Below the pieces are notes generated by a model that saw only the letters and a list, made by a program, of their open reading frames with translations, searched no databases and was not told the origin of the DNA. This document shows, piece after piece, positions 42,197 through 42,361 of a stretch of DNA of 42,361 nucleotides (its first letter is position 1; every line of letters begins with the position of its first letter). Both the position numbers and the translations under genes were made by a program. The stretch lies in NCBI GenBank assembly GCA_947486185.1, contig CANKTH010000035.1, positions 1 to 42,361 on the forward strand, in the 5' to 3' direction. This DNA comes from Deltaproteobacteria bacterium. GTDB lineage: Bacteria > Myxococcota_A > UBA796 > SXON01.

Positions 42197-42361
42197 GGGT
42201 ATCTGTACGCCTATTATGGGTATCCGGTTGCCTCACGGAATGGCAACGGGTAGGGTAGCGAATGCCTGTGGCGCTGCCTGCTCCCGAAACCATGAAGGAT
42301 TTCAACCGCATGTTCCCGGAGGATGGGGCTTGCGCCGAGTACCTGTTCCATCTGCGTTGGC
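42197..42361 (+). mobile_element. Left end of an IS1595-family insertion sequence, cut by window
   Basis: The sequence from about 42197 is locally AT-richer and contains GGGTATC twice (42197-42203 and 42218-42224), which may be part of a terminal inverted repeat. It leads into a transposase start at 42262. The left boundary is an estimate, as the other end is not in the window. Confidence 0.5.
42262..42361 (+). CDS. IS1595-family transposase, N-terminal 33 codons only
   Basis: ATG at 42262 opens a frame that runs off the right edge. The visible residues include MKDFNRMFPEDGACAEYLF then HLRW, the standard lead-in of IS1595 (ISXO2-like) transposases before the zinc-ribbon and DDE domains. The enzyme would catalyse cut-and-paste or copy movement of the element. 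Only a weak purine stretch precedes the start. Whether the element is intact cannot be seen. Confidence 0.75.
   Translation, partial: MPVALPAPETMKDFNRMFPEDGACAEYLFHLRW

Overview
The window is high-GC DNA with the look of a predatory or environmental Myxococcota (former Deltaproteobacteria). The pointers are ten repeats of the MopE-type metal-binding motif, a secreted protease with a MYXO-CTERM-like tail, two eukaryote-like Ser/Thr kinases, two CotH-type kinases, a GGDEF/EAL hybrid, and at least ten lipoproteins among about 32 genes. This assignment is an inference from gene content; no rRNA or other phylogenetic marker beyond lepA is present.

Layout. 1-3529 (+): the end of a MAPEG-family membrane protein, then a pair of overlapping lipoprotein genes; the first carries a glucan-water-dikinase-like phosphohistidine plus ATP-binding architecture. 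3536-10004: a c-di-GMP enzyme, a secreted trypsin-fold protease, CotH lipoprotein 1, a calcineurin-like phosphoesterase lipoprotein and a SixA-type phosphohistidine phosphatase. 9916-10295: an AT-rich promoter driving a 92-residue orphan protein. 10443-20225 (all -): pyrR, a small membrane protein, lepA, an SprA-like metalloprotease, then an apparent operon Ser/Thr kinase - lipase lipoprotein - outer-membrane barrel that ends at a hairpin. 20313-28155: an HCCA-isomerase-like DsbA-fold protein (+), then on the minus strand a HAD 5'-nucleotidase, CotH lipoprotein 2, a CAP-domain lipoprotein, UDP-glucose dehydrogenase, leucine dehydrogenase and an unusual PlsC fusion. 28243-33428: a DPP-IV-like peptidase translationally coupled to a GH20 hexosaminidase lipoprotein, a small lipoprotein, and a GH25 muramidase lipoprotein. 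33458-42361: a Ski2-like helicase, an ATP-grasp enzyme, a second Ser/Thr kinase, the MopE-like repeat protein, a VOC protein, and the first codons of an IS1595-family transposase at the right edge.

Two themes recur. First, the cell envelope: lipoproteins, a barrel, hydrolases for peptide, lipid and glycan, and several proteins that could transfer or remove phosphate outside the cytoplasm. Second, many of the lipoproteins have extremely short signal sequences (Cys at residue 7 to 11) with no basic residue, and for several no longer start is possible because a stop codon lies immediately upstream. Together with acidic stretches just after the lipid-carrying Cys, this is the most unusual pattern in the window; the secreted dikinase-like lipoprotein is the most unusual single gene.
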